From Anastrepha obliqua (Eukaryota > Arthropoda > Insecta > Diptera > Tephritidae), in assembly GCF_027943255.1 (NCBI RefSeq), contig NC_072897.1:18352044-18416043 (forward strand): 64,000 nt of DNA. Reading direction: 5' to 3'. The position numbers were made by a program, and so were the translations under genes. Of this stretch, positions 20,760 through 30,364 are shown piece after piece (position 1 is the stretch's first letter; each line of letters begins with the position of its first letter). Below the pieces are notes generated by a model. It did no database searches and had not been told where the DNA came from. It was given only the letters and a program-made list of their open reading frames with translations.

Positions 20760-21638
20760 CTGAGTATATTTACGCTTTGTCCTCCACCTTATCCTGGACA
20801 TGGAAATGGATTCGCCCCAGATGTAGGTAAGGACTGCACCCATACTTCGACTTCAGCATCTTGAGAGACCCAAGATCTATACCCATTACCAGGTGGGAAC
20901 TCGCCTCCGAAGTGGTAGCTGATTTCTGCCTACTTCACGAGTATACTCTCCAAGATCTTTATTTTGAACACGGATGCGTGTGAGGAGTTATGCTGAACTA
21001 CAGGAAGGTCCCGGAATCCAGACACTCGCTTGTACCAGCCTTTCTTTGCTAGTCTCAACAAGAACGAACTTTTTTTTCGCAGGCTGGAATTTTTGCTATC
21101 TCTTTTTCCAGCCATTCTGGGGAAAAGGCATTGGAACAGTACTCCTTTACGATGGTGGATGGCATTTTACCCTCGAAAGTCAGCGCGTCTTTCGACTCAC
21201 CGATAGCTTTCCAAAGATAGCTGTGAAGATAGTCGTATTGCTCTTTGGACAATAGATCGTCAACAATAAATTGTCTGTCGGTATGTATCTACACCGTCAC
21301 TGGATTTGCTGCTATTCTCGCGAATGATTCGCCAGACGTTGACGGAAGAGTATCATTCGACAATTGAGCTCGTTGGCACGTTTCGTTTCCAGATGAATGC
21401 AACGTTACAGAGGAATCCTCTGTTCTGGCATGCTTTCCCGTTTGCATAATCTTAGCTTATGCTTCGGCTTTCTTCGCCTTCTGTCTTCCTCGCTTGATCT
21501 GCCTTGCGGATAGACCAGCACCTGTATCCTGGAACTTACCTGATTCGCACCAGGTTTAACCATTGCCAAAGACTTACTCGGTACCAGAGATCCATCTGAG
21601 TCTACTGAGAGATTGTCCGCCATCTCCACATTCTCCAC
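20760..21638 (-). pseudogene. LINE ORF1, fragmented
   Basis: MENVEMADNLSVDSDG near 21638 opens an acidic N-terminus followed by a basic Arg/Lys stretch (EEDRRRRKPKHK). After frame changes, QYDYLHSYLWKAIGES and FSPEWLEKEIAK (about 21230-21090) resemble ORF1 proteins of LOA/R1-type LINEs. The C-terminal part near 20930-20770 is only traceable in mixed frames. Confidence 0.55.
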
Positions 21639-21897
21639 AACTTGTTCAGTTGATTAGAATTGTTTCGACGACGGTGTATCGCTCTCATCCACTCGACTCT
21701 TCATTGACATAGCCAATGTGCCATTTTTCACCACTAGTAGTGCGGTTCCTACTTGGGTGGTCACCAATTCCGCCGTACCGCGGATGGGTGGATACCTAAT
21801 TCCTATATGGAGCTGCCCTCTTAGTTCATGGTAAGTTAATCTCCATAACATGGGGTTAAATAACCACTTAAGCCTCATCTCCGCGGCAAGGAGACCG

Positions 21898-23036
21898 ACA
21901 TGATCCTGCTTATTGATTCGCTGGCGATCCTCTCAATTTCGTGGATATGTTTTGCTACCATTACCACCGTGATGTCATCCGCGTATACAATGGCTTTAGT
22001 TTTAGGGGTCCAGTCTTAGAACCCCGCCATACATTAAGTTCTTTAACAATGAGCCCAGAACTGATCTTTAAGGAACACCTGCTGACACGATATACTCCTC
22101 AATGCCTTAGTCGCTTCTAAACTTCATTTTACGGTCCGTGAAATAGCTTTTAATCGTTCTGATAATATCACTAGGTATGTGTGGTTGCGAAGGTTTCTAG
22201 TATACCCTGCCAGCTAGCTGTGTTAAAAGCGGTTCTAATGTCCAGAGCTACCACTTGCCTTCAATAGCTTCTGTTGCTTAATCTGTCACGTATTTGATAG
22301 CATCCACTGTTGAGCGGTATTCCTGAAACCAAACTGTTATGTGGAGAGAATACCTTTATCTCTTTGGGAGATTGCCTTCGTTAAGGCAGATTTGAAACTT
22401 GAAACTGTATTGAAACTTTCTTGCTTGCTAGTTTTAGCGAGTGCCTGACTGATCTAAGATTTTTAACATTTTCAACAAAATCAGATCTCCCTCCACTGGC
22501 CTGCATCTTGCGTCTAGCGCGGAGGCATTGAGATCTTATTGATTTGATGTTTTCATACCACCAGTAGCATGGATATATGTGATGGTACATTATTCACCCG
22601 GGCATGGGGCCACCACAAGCTTGTTTTAGTCCTTCTACTAGGAGTTTTTCCCTATTCTCGGCAGAACCATCAAGGGGTTGAAGTTGCTCAATCATATATT
22701 TAAGGACTTCGTTATCAGGCTTCTCGCCCTTCCATTTTGCTCCAATAAGCATCTCTCCTTATTTATTTACCGTCCCATTCGGTTGCCCAGGCATTGAAAT
22801 CCCCGATATGATTAAAGGCGATTCCTTACTAGCTACCAATGATTATCTTGGAAAGCGAGTCCTCCACACAGCCAGATGTCCGCGCAGTTTTTGCTGTCAG
22901 AGGCCCATGTGTTGTGGTTTTCACACCTGTAGGGCTCTCTTATAATGGCAATATCTGCTCTAATTTCTTTAACTCTTTGTGATAATAGGTCTTGGGTGGC
23001 CTCGCAGTGGTTAAGATTTATCTGAACAATTCTCAT
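21898..23036 (-). pseudogene. R1-type LINE ORF2 (EN start, RT), broken
   Basis: MRIVQINLNHCEATQDLL is the classic R1-clade ORF2 opening. A deletion removes most of the endonuclease; then RSQCLRARRKMQASGG (22500), RTAFNTASWQGILE (22220), GIEEYIVSAGVP and AIVYADDITVVM (21985) follow. Frames change repeatedly. The RT active site is preserved but the gene is not readable as one protein. Confidence 0.8.
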
Positions 23037-23490
23037 TTATTTGTTAGAGCTCTCCTGAATGCAGGGCACCCGGTAATATGGTTGATATTCTTCTTTCTGT
23101 CGGTCTCGCAGAGCACACATTTCGGGCTATTTTGATAATCCTTGGCGATGTGACTGTCAACTCTACATTTCCTGTACTGCTTAGATCTATCGAATGCACT
23201 AGCACAGGTGCGTGACATGTGACCGTATCCTAGAGACCTATAGTATTTTTGTATCGAGACACGTTCTCGCAAGTGACAGACGACCCATCCAATTTTGACT
23301 TTGCCAATCTCCATTAGCCTTTTGGCTTTCAGAGCTGGTAGGCTAATGATGGCCATTTGAGTGCCTCCGTGCCACCTAGACATTGTAAAAACCAGACGTT
23401 GTGCACGTTTTCCTTGGAGGCCACTTCATCCATATCCTTGCATTTCCGATGCGATGAGTAAGCGCCTTCCCTGTGGCTGCGCTACCTAAG
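23033..23490 (-). pseudogene. R1-type LINE ORF1 C-terminus with CCHC knuckles
   Basis: The segment holds GATLGSAATGKALTHRIGNA upstream, KIGWVVCHLRERVSIQKYY, then the knuckles GYGHMSRTC, CRVDSHIAKDC-like (DSHIAKDYQN) and CVLCE with HITGCPAFRRAL. The stop lies at 23033 and the ORF2 ATG at 23036 overlaps it, an ATGA-like arrangement typical of R1. Some knuckle Cys residues are changed (RSLGYG for RCLGYG; KDYQN for a Cys form). Confidence 0.8.
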
Positions 23491-23505
23491 GTCGCACCCA
23501 CGATA

Positions 23506-24220
23506 GATTGGCTCGTGCCATTCGATTTGTTTCAATGAGTTGGGCATGAGACGGGTCGCCGCAAAATTCGTACCAAAACTGCTCAATTTCGAACAAAAGC
23601 AGCATCGCATGAACACGACGACCCAAATTTGCTCCAGAGGGTTATAATTGGTGACGAATCGTGGGTTTATGGTTATGACGTGGAAACCAAAGCTCAATCA
23701 TCTGAATGGAAGCAACCGCACGAAACAAGACCTTTTTCGGCGCGCAAAGTTCGCTCGAATGTAAAAGTTTTGCTTACCCTTTTTTTCGATTGCAGGGTCG
23801 TTTTGCATCATGAGTTCTTGCCACAGGGTAAACGGTCAATAAGGAATATTACCTCCAAGTTATGCGCAATTTGTGCGAAGCAATCCGCCAGAAACGCCGC
23901 TGCTCACACATCGTTGCTTGTGCACAACCGTATTCCGCAGATCTGCCGCCCTGTGACTTTTTCTTGTTCCCAAAACTGAAGAGGCCCATGAAAGGACGAC
24001 GCTACGCTACGATTGACGAGATAAAGACGGCATCGAAGGAGGAGCTGAACAAGATAAAAAAATGATTTTTTGAAGTGCTTCGGAGATTGGAGAAAGCATT
24101 GGTACAAGTGCATAGTATCTCATGGGGATTACTTTAAAGGGGACAAAATAGATATTAATTAATAAATAAATAGTTTTTGAAAAAACAAAAAATTCGCAAT
24201 ACTTTTTGAACACACCTCGT
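23506..24220 (+). mobile_element. mariner (irritans-like), 5'-truncated
   Basis: The right terminus is TACTTTTTGAACACACCTCG followed by TA (24221-24222), the ends of irritans-type mariners. The left terminus and the N-terminal third are missing at the junction with the R1-type LINE. The right flank is RTE LINE sequence, which begins immediately after the TA. Confidence 0.8.
23600..24160 (+). pseudogene. mariner transposase, truncated and internally deleted
   Basis: RVIIGDESWVYGYDVETK (first catalytic Asp), RSNVKVLLTLFFD, HHEFLPQGK and, after frame changes, PPCDFFLFPKLKRPMKGRR with the third Asp. The HDNAPAH block with the second Asp is deleted between RQKR and AHTSLLV. A stop follows KEELNKIKK; the remaining C-terminal coding sequence to about 24160 (HWYKCIVS, GDYFKGD) is in other frames. 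Confidence 0.85.
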
Positions 24221-24221
24221 A

Positions 24222-24696
24222 TGCACCTTACAAATTCCTCGCCGCCATGTTTGAATAGCTCAGCCAGCAGTCCATCGGCTCCTGCGACTTTGTTGTTATT
24301 TAGCCGCGTTATCCCTATTCTCACTTCGTCATGGTCGTGTAGCGGAACGCAACTGTCGTTAACGATTGGAGTATCGAGATCTTCACATTCTCTGTGATAT
24401 GCGCAGCTGTCACTTTTTAACAAGTTCGACAAGTGTTCCCTGCATAATGTAAGTACGCTCTAGATGTCAGTCACCAGATCGGCATCTTTGTTCTTACAGG
24501 AAAACGCCGTGGTCTTAAAACCTTCTGTAAGCCGCCCAACCTTCTGGTAGAAATTTCGGACGCTGCTCCTGTTGGCCAGCATCTCCAGCTGGTTTTTTCT
24601 GATAATACGTTTCTCTTCATTTTTCAGCTCCGATTGTCTTTGTGCGGCAGCATCATATTCCTCGTCCTACCAACTGTTTTTTCGGGCTCGCCTAAG
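24222..24696 (-). mobile_element. RTE LINE fragment, second copy
   Basis: Aligns closely with 31790-32320 of the RTE element at 30365. The translated blocks CAYHRECEDLDTPIV, DHDEVRIGITRLNNNK and ELFKHGGEEFVRC match the pre-RT region of that element. Both ends are cut: the mariner TA on the left, unrelated sequence after 24696 on the right. Confidence 0.88.
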
Positions 24697-24739
24697 ACCA
24701 ATGTCATTATATATAAAAGAAAAAAAATATAATTCATGG

Positions 24740-25660
24740 GGTAAATTTATAATTTGGAGCTTAGTAATTTATGTTGGATCCTCCTTTGGTCATAATTTGT
24801 TGAAGACGTTGAGGCATCGATTTGATTACACGTTTTTAAAATGTTAGTCAATTTTTTACCATTCGACTTTATGTCTTCTAGTTTCGAAACCTGATTGAGA
24901 AAGTATTGCCCATATATTTTCGATTGGGTTAAGGCCAAAGCTACAGGCAGGTCCTTCTAAAATTGGTATTTTCTTCGATGCCAAAAACTCTTTCCTTGAT
25001 TTGGAAGCATGAACAGCTGCGTTGTCATCCTTTCATCATCATCATTATCATCAAGGAAGGGATTAAATACTTCGTCTAGAAGTTCTATATACTTGACACT
25101 ACTCATTTTTGTTGATATGAAATATTATATAAAGGCGTTTTGTCTTTGACACTAATGGCTGCCTAAACTATGGCCGAACCCCTTCCGAAATTATGAGACG
25201 TCCTCTCCTCCTTTTTCTTTCATTTATCGTGCCAATAGATTTGGAAACCATCTGGTCCAGATAGAATTTTTTTTCATCGGAACAAATTACTCTATTCCAT
25301 TCATCTTCCCAAAATTGATACTGTTCTGCAAATGTCAATCTGGCTTGTTTGTGTTGCGTGGTTAACTTAGGTTTGGGCACTCGTGTTTTAATATTCAAAA
25401 TTTGTTGCACACGACGGGTAGTAACTTCGAAAGAGTATGTTTAATTTCAGCAGGGCCTTTTGATTTATTTATAGCTAGCGCTAAGTTTTTGTTTTCTAAC
25501 ACTTCTCTTGGTGCATCCGTACTTTTCTTTCAAATGAAAATAATCCAAAAAAAAGTTTAATTTTGAAACACTATCTCGCATTGTAAAGCCTCACACTCTC
25601 CATGCCGAAATGTGTCTCTGCTCAAATTCAGACAAAGCTTTTGCACGCTACATTATTTTT
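24740..25660 (-). pseudogene. Tc1-like (D,D34E) transposase, broken
   Basis: Minus-strand blocks in order: AKALSEFEQRHISAW near 25640, TTRRVQQILNIKTR, KQARLTFAEQYQFWEDEWN with CSDEKKFYLD (first catalytic Asp, 25290), KMSSVKYIELLDEV, KSFWHRRK and LALTQSKIYG/NPIENIWAI-type block near 24920 carrying the catalytic Glu region. Multiple frameshifts and stops occur, and a CAT/ATC simple run interrupts it near 25030. Terminal repeats were not found. Confidence 0.75.
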
Positions 25661-25722
25661 TCTTATTTCTTCAGGGGCGTTTGAGATCATTCTGAGAGTT
25701 CTTGACTGGAATCTTTGAAGTA

Positions 25723-26838
25723 CAGCGCGCGCTCGATAACGTGAACCCCATAATTATAAAATTGGCATTTTATTCGTAATTGCATGTAAGGAGTGTTGCA
25801 AAGAGTGTTTCGTCTTATGTTTTCTGATGAGAATGAGTTCTAAAAAACCCGTGTGCTTGACATTAAAACAAAGGCTAAAATTCTCGGCTTTTTAAAAAAG
25901 ATGTGACGATTTTAGCAAAGAAATATAATGTTGCTGAATCAACAATTTGTAACATTAAAGCGAAAAAGCAAGTGATTTTATGGAAATAGAAAAACACTGC
26001 GTTCTTCAGGGTTGACCAAAATGTAGAGAGGTCTTTATCGTTGGTTTATCCGAATGCGAGATAAAAACTGGCCAGTAAGTGCTCTAATGTTGAAGGAAAA
26101 GGCAAAAACACTGCATGTAAAATTTAAAGAAAATAAAGCAAACTTCTTCGCTAGTGATGGATGGCTCCAAGGATTCAAGAAGAGGTACGGTTTTCGCCTT
26201 CTTAAAATATCAGGCGAAAAACTGTCTTCGCAACCTCAGCTAGTGGATCCCTTTAAAGAAAAACTTAAAGCTAAAATGGCCGAATTAGAGTCGAAGTTAT
26301 TCTGGAGACTTTTGCCAGAGAAAACGTACGCGTCAAGTTTGGAGAAGAGAGCCCCAGGGGTAAAGTCCGAGAAGCAGCGAATCACGTTTCTATGCTGTTC
26401 AAACGCCACTGGATCCCACAAGCTTAAGCTTTTGGTAATTGGAAAGGTGAAGACTCCACGCTGCTTTAAAAACTTTCAGTGTCCCACCGACTATAAGAGC
26501 TCGAAATCCGTCTGGATGACGTCGGCTATTTTCAAGCAATGGTCATTTGTTCCACACGCGAATATTTCTTTTAAGTTTAGTCCGATTTTTAAGGTTACAT
26601 CGTTTTTAAAAGAGAAAGCCTTACCAATTAATGCTCTCCTCCTAATCGACAACGCTCCTTCTCACCCAAATGAAGCTGAACTGACAACGGACGGAGAATG
26701 GGCGAGTTTCGGCAATGTTTATGCCGCCAAAATGTGAATTTAAATGTGTGTGTTTTTTGGGGCATTCCAAAATGTGAACACTTGTGTTAACGTGAACTGC
26801 CTTGGTTTGAATTAGTTTACGTTATCGAGTGTGCTCTG
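25723..26838 (+). mobile_element. pogo/Tigger-like element with internal deletion
   Basis: Ends TA-CAGCGCGCGCTCGATAACG and CGTTATCGAGTGTGCTCTG-TA are imperfect reverse complements; TA at 25721-25722 and 26839-26840. It is 1.1 kb long and encodes a jerky/Tigger-type transposase missing its middle. The right TA touches Jockey sequence. Confidence 0.85.
25833..26737 (+). pseudogene. Tigger/jerky-type transposase, deleted
   Basis: The start MSSKKPVCLTLKQR leads, after a frameshift, into a psq-type helix-turn-helix (ILAKKYNVAESTICNIK). The frame from 26054 carries the CENP-B-type second DNA-binding segment (FFASDGWLQGFKKRYG), then LFWRLLPEKTYAS, CCSNATGSHKLKLLVIG and LLIDNAPSHP with a catalytic Asp. 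The stretch holding the first catalytic Asp (just before LFWRLLP) is deleted after MAELES. The end after NEAEL is also abnormal, so a third acidic residue is not seen. Confidence 0.85.
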
Positions 26839-26840
26839 TA

Positions 26841-27306
26841 TTTCGATATTGGAGTTAGCTGCAGTGCCCCAAAGTGAAAGTTTACTGTCGGGACAAAAAT
26901 GAGAATTTCGATTTAGTAACCAATATAAGCTGGTGAAAATATGAGTTTTCCATGTAAGTTTACTATCAAGATGCATGCTGAGTTATTTTGTGGGATAATT
27001 GTATTATTGAGCTTAACGGGTGGGCAAGTATTTCGATTTAGTGTAAAAGTAACTTGAGAAAATTTTGTCTGGTTTGCCTTAATGCGCCACTATTTCAACC
27101 AGTGAGTTGTTTTATCAAGTGATTTCTGTAGTTTTTGTGAGGCCACATGGGGGTTGGAGTCAGTTGTGAGTACGGCAGTGTCATCCGCAAACGTTCCGAC
27201 TATTATTTCCTTAGAATCTGGTAGGTGGTATGTGTATAGCAAGTATAGGATGGGGCCCATAACACTGCCTTGGGGTACACCACCTGAACTTTCACATAGT
27301 TCAGAC
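26841..27306 (-). pseudogene. Jockey LINE RT, downstream half (split by BEL)
   Basis: SGGVPQGSVMGPILYLLYTY, GTFADDTAVLTTDSN and QKLQKSLDKTTHWLKWR are RT palm/thumb motifs of a Jockey LINE in one open frame. The upstream half lies at 39159-40760; the BEL element at 27307-39158 separates them with a CAGAC duplication. The copy is cut at 26841 by the pogo-like element. Confidence 0.88.
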
Positions 27307-27816
27307 TGTTATCATCGGAGTGCGACGCAATGGGCGGTTCAGAAATGTGGGGCCTCCACGGTCGCTCCGATGATATATATTAGAAAAATAAAAAGCACAA
27401 AGGCGTGTCAGTATATAGTCATTAGTATTTTATTTGCAGTATATACATAGATGTATGCATAGAATAGATATATATGTACATAGAAATATATATGCAATAG
27501 AGATACGTTGCTTACGTATTATGTTATGTATAATTTATAATTAATAATAAATTACCTTTTAGCTGGCTGACACGTCCTGATGCTTGGAATTCGAGAATCG
27601 CAGTGAAAGTTATAATTAAAATTGAAGTGAAAGTAACCTCGCCGAACAACGTTTAACACGGTAAACGTTTTAACTGTTCGGCGGGGAAATGCCAGGGTTA
27701 ACGGCCTTCACGTTGCAGCGACTGGAAACGGTGGTTAGCAACAGTCGGAACGGTAGGCGCAGTTACCATTAGGGTGGCTAAAAATGTATATTAAATATTA
27801 GGGTGTGACCTATACA
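27307..27816 (-). repeat. BEL 3' LTR (510 bp)
   Basis: In element orientation it begins TGTATAGGTCACACCC and ends CGCACTCCGATGATAACA. It is 15 bp longer than the 5' LTR because of an 18-bp segment (AGCTGGCTGACACGTCCT on the plus strand) absent from the other copy. A short purine tract (AAGGGAG) lies about 8 bp before it as a weak polypurine tract. Confidence 0.92.
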
Positions 27817-28039
27817 TGCCGGCTCCCTTGCGATAAGCAATCATTATTTTAGGACGGAGGTGTCAGCCAACGTTCGGTATATTGTGGTGAGACATCGGAG
27901 GCTGCTGGTGCCGTCTGAAATGCTGTAAAGATGAAATTTTATGTACGTGTATAGTTATTGCACACAAAAAGAAGTAAAATTTGTTATATTCAAATTTATT
28001 GATTTGTAAACTGTACTATACAAAATAAAAATGTTTAAT

Positions 28040-29085
28040 TTAACGGGCAGACCCCGGACAGTACCCAGCCAAATATTGAACTCTGCGCCATTAGGGTGCT
28101 GAGAGAGCGGGGTAGGGTCTCCTGCATCATCACGCTGGAGTACAGTTCCGCTCCTATCTCTAGGCGGATAGGAGTGGATTAAAAAAATCTGGAATCCGCC
28201 AGTCTCATGTGCACGTAAGGCGCCGCTATAGCCGTTTCGACGCTTTGGAAGGGGGTGACGCGCTGGAATCCCGGTACCACCGCAGCATGTGTGACAACGC
28301 GCTTATTATTGCCGTTCCTTCCGCGAATAATGATCACGCATCCCCTTTGGCCTCCTACGTGGGTACTTAATAATCCCAGTTCCCTTGCGAGGCCGCTTGC
28401 AATAATAGTAACTGGTAGGCACGCGTTGATGAGGGCGCGCACCAGATGAAGGCGTCCCCCAGCCTCGATTTTAATGACGGCGGTCGGCATGATCGTCGCC
28501 ACTGGGCGTAGCGCCTGTCCCGGAATTAGATCGCCTGCGCGGAATGCGGGTGGTAATGCTCGCTGGCGAGGCCTAGTCGCCAGTCGCACATTGCGTCTTG
28601 GACGTTGGCGCACCAACGTCGTTCACGTGCGTGGTCGAAAAGGCCTAGTTTCCGCTCCACGCTTGCGCCGACGTTCGTGCTGTAGCTGGAGTCGAAGAGG
28701 CCCGGTCTCCGATCCCCTGTCTACCCTGATACGGGAAGGCCTAGTTTCCGCTTCACGCTCGCGCTGACGTTCGTGCTGTAGCTGGGGTCTTCGATCCCCT
28801 GTCTACCCTGATACGGAAAGGCCTGGTTCCCGCTGCGGCCACAACTGGGCGAAAAGGCCTAGTTTCCGCTCCAGCCGTGGTTTGATCGGGAATCGGTGTC
28901 TCCGAGAAATCGTCCGACGCATTTACCGACACCGCGTCGCTGTCTTCCTCAGCGACTTGCTGGCTCCACGAGCGTCGTTCCTCGGGAATATGCAGCATAG
29001 TGTGATGGTGGTCGCCGCATCGTTTGCACCTTCCCTCGCTTGTGCAAACGGCACGCTGTCGGGTATCGATGGGGGTGGCGACTAG
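28040..29085 (-). pseudogene. Zinc-knuckle plus retropepsin-like reading frame in BEL 3' region
   Basis: The minus strand carries CTSEGRCKRCG-HHHTMLH (a Gag-type Cys/His knuckle of BEL proteins), an acidic/Pro linker (with tandem repeats), then a fold resembling the DUF1758 aspartic protease: RLHLVRALINACLPVTIIA, then IRLEIGAELYSSVMM and SSIFGWVLSG. The catalytic site expected as D-S/T-G reads LINAC. Frames are interrupted near 28740 and 28620, and by a TAA at about 28179-28181. It lies after integrase and before the 3' LTR, so it is either an accessory ORF or a captured second Gag-protease piece. Confidence 0.6.
28636..28836. repeat. ~100-bp tandem repeat within the accessory frame
   Basis: Two adjacent copies of a unit with AAGGCCTAGTTTCCGCT, ACGTTCGTGCTGTAGCTGG and TCTACCCTGATACGG; a partial third AAGGCCTAGTTTCCGCTCCA starts near 28855. 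On the minus strand it codes for repeated Thr/Arg/Pro-rich linker. Confidence 0.8.
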
Positions 29086-29099
29086 CCCTTTTCTTCATT

Positions 29100-29306
29100 A
29101 CACTGTAGCGAGTCATTTTCGTAATCTGTAAAGATATTATTATCGTAATCGGAGGGTGGCGAAATATTTTTAATTAGTTGTTTTTTTTTTTTTTAAATAA
29201 ATTATATTTTCTACAGTAAATCTTAATTCTCTTTGCTTCGTTACTTGGTACCTATTTTTATGTGATTAACGTTGCATAATATAGATACATATATGTATAT
29301 ATAATA

Positions 29307-29339
<33 letters not shown>

Positions 29340-29610
29340 ATGCAAAGTACACATAGGTATGCATATGTATAAATTGTGCAAGTCACCTCAGGTGTACACC
29401 TGCCCTTTATAGGTACAATTTATGGAACTTACTTGCATCGTTCGTAGGTTGTAGGGGTTGTTGTAGCTTCTTAGGTTTGCTAGGGTATAACAGTGTGGTG
29501 ATGTCAATAGCCTTCTAATAAAGGGTGAATCGCGAAGTGAAATTTGTTTCTATAAGAGTGGTATTGGATTAATTAAGATTTTACGTTGAGGGTGTAGGTG
29601 TGGATTTTTC
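29100..29610. other. Non-coding A+T-rich part of BEL
   Basis: Poly-T (29168-29183) and an AT/TATA-rich tract around 29290-29320. No open frame or motif was recognised between the integrase stop and the accessory frame. Confidence 0.5.
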
Positions 29611-29616
29611 CGTTTC

Positions 29617-30364
29617 TTATGAGTAAGGTGGAAGTAGGATCAGTTTGACTAGTGGTCTAGTCACCTGTCCCCTTTGGGTCGTGATGTCCACGACGCGTAC
29701 CTGATTGTCGGGTCCAGGATGTAGTTTTACTACTCGTCCCATTCTCCATTCGTTTGGTGGTAGGTTGCCCTCTTTAATGACGACAAGGTCCCCTACCTTG
29801 ATGTTATATTTTTGATGTTTCCACTTCGTGCGTTTTTGCAATTCGATGAGGAATTCCCTTTTCCATCGTTTGCAAAAGGTTTGATGGAGGGCTTTCAATT
29901 TCTGCCACTGATTCACAATTGAGGCAGGATTCTCGCTGGTTTCTATTTCTGGCGGAGCTAAGAGATGTACGCCAACCAGAAAGTGACCAGGTGTGAGAGG
30001 CTCTAGATCGGATGGCTCATTGGAGGAGGGACTCAAGGGTCGCGAATTGAGACAGGACTCAATTCGACATAAGAGGGTATTAAACTCCTCAAAAGTGTAT
30101 TTCAGACCAGAGGCTGTATTTTTGAAATGCGCTTTGAAGCTTTTCACACCTGCTTCCGACAGTCCGCGCATATGAGGGGCTGCTGCAGGTATGAAGTGCC
30201 ATGTTAATGCGGATGCACGTAATAAACTCTTTAAATTCTGATCGTAAAGATCGTGAAGCTCCTACAAAGTTGGTACCATTGTCGGAGTAAACATTTTTTG
30301 GACATCCTCGTCTAACAACGAATCTCGAGAAGGCTACAAGAAAGGATGGGGTACTTAAGTCATT
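29617..30364 (-). pseudogene. BEL integrase C-terminal half (DUF5641)
   Basis: Continues the pol frame cut by the RTE insertion: FLVAFSRFVVRRGCPKNVYS with SDNGTNFVGA (second catalytic Asp), GVKSFKAHFKNTASGLKYTF carrying the Glu-side region, SPSSNEPSDLEPLTPGHFLV, LPPNEWRMGRVVKLHPGPDN and TRPLVKLILLP at the end, the DUF5641 tail of BEL polyproteins. Stop at 29617. At least one frameshift occurs near 30180-30240. Confidence 0.88.

Larger units (their letters stand above)
19046..21897 (-). mobile_element. LINE with complete 5' end, split by a mariner
   Basis: The minus-strand 5' end is near 21897 (CATGTCGGTCTCCTTGCCGC), followed by a 5'UTR that matches 48740-48868, ORF1 and the endonuclease part of ORF2. 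RT and RNase H are missing: the coding sequence ends at the foldback at 19045. It joins an R1-like LINE at 21898, suggesting insertion into it. Confidence 0.75.
21898..23505 (-). mobile_element. R1-clade LINE, middle part
   Basis: ORF1 end with three Cys-rich knuckles, overlapping ORF2 start, endonuclease start and RT down to YADD, all on the minus strand. It is cut at 21898 by the 5' end of the neighbouring LINE and at 23505 by a truncated mariner. Confidence 0.8.

Noticed and set aside
27154..27450. Plus-strand open frame of 98 codons
   Set aside because: It is antisense to Jockey RT and runs into the BEL LTR; no family similarity.
28255..28767. G+C-rich plus-strand frames
   Set aside because: Antisense to the knuckle/protease-like reading frame; no recognisable motif.
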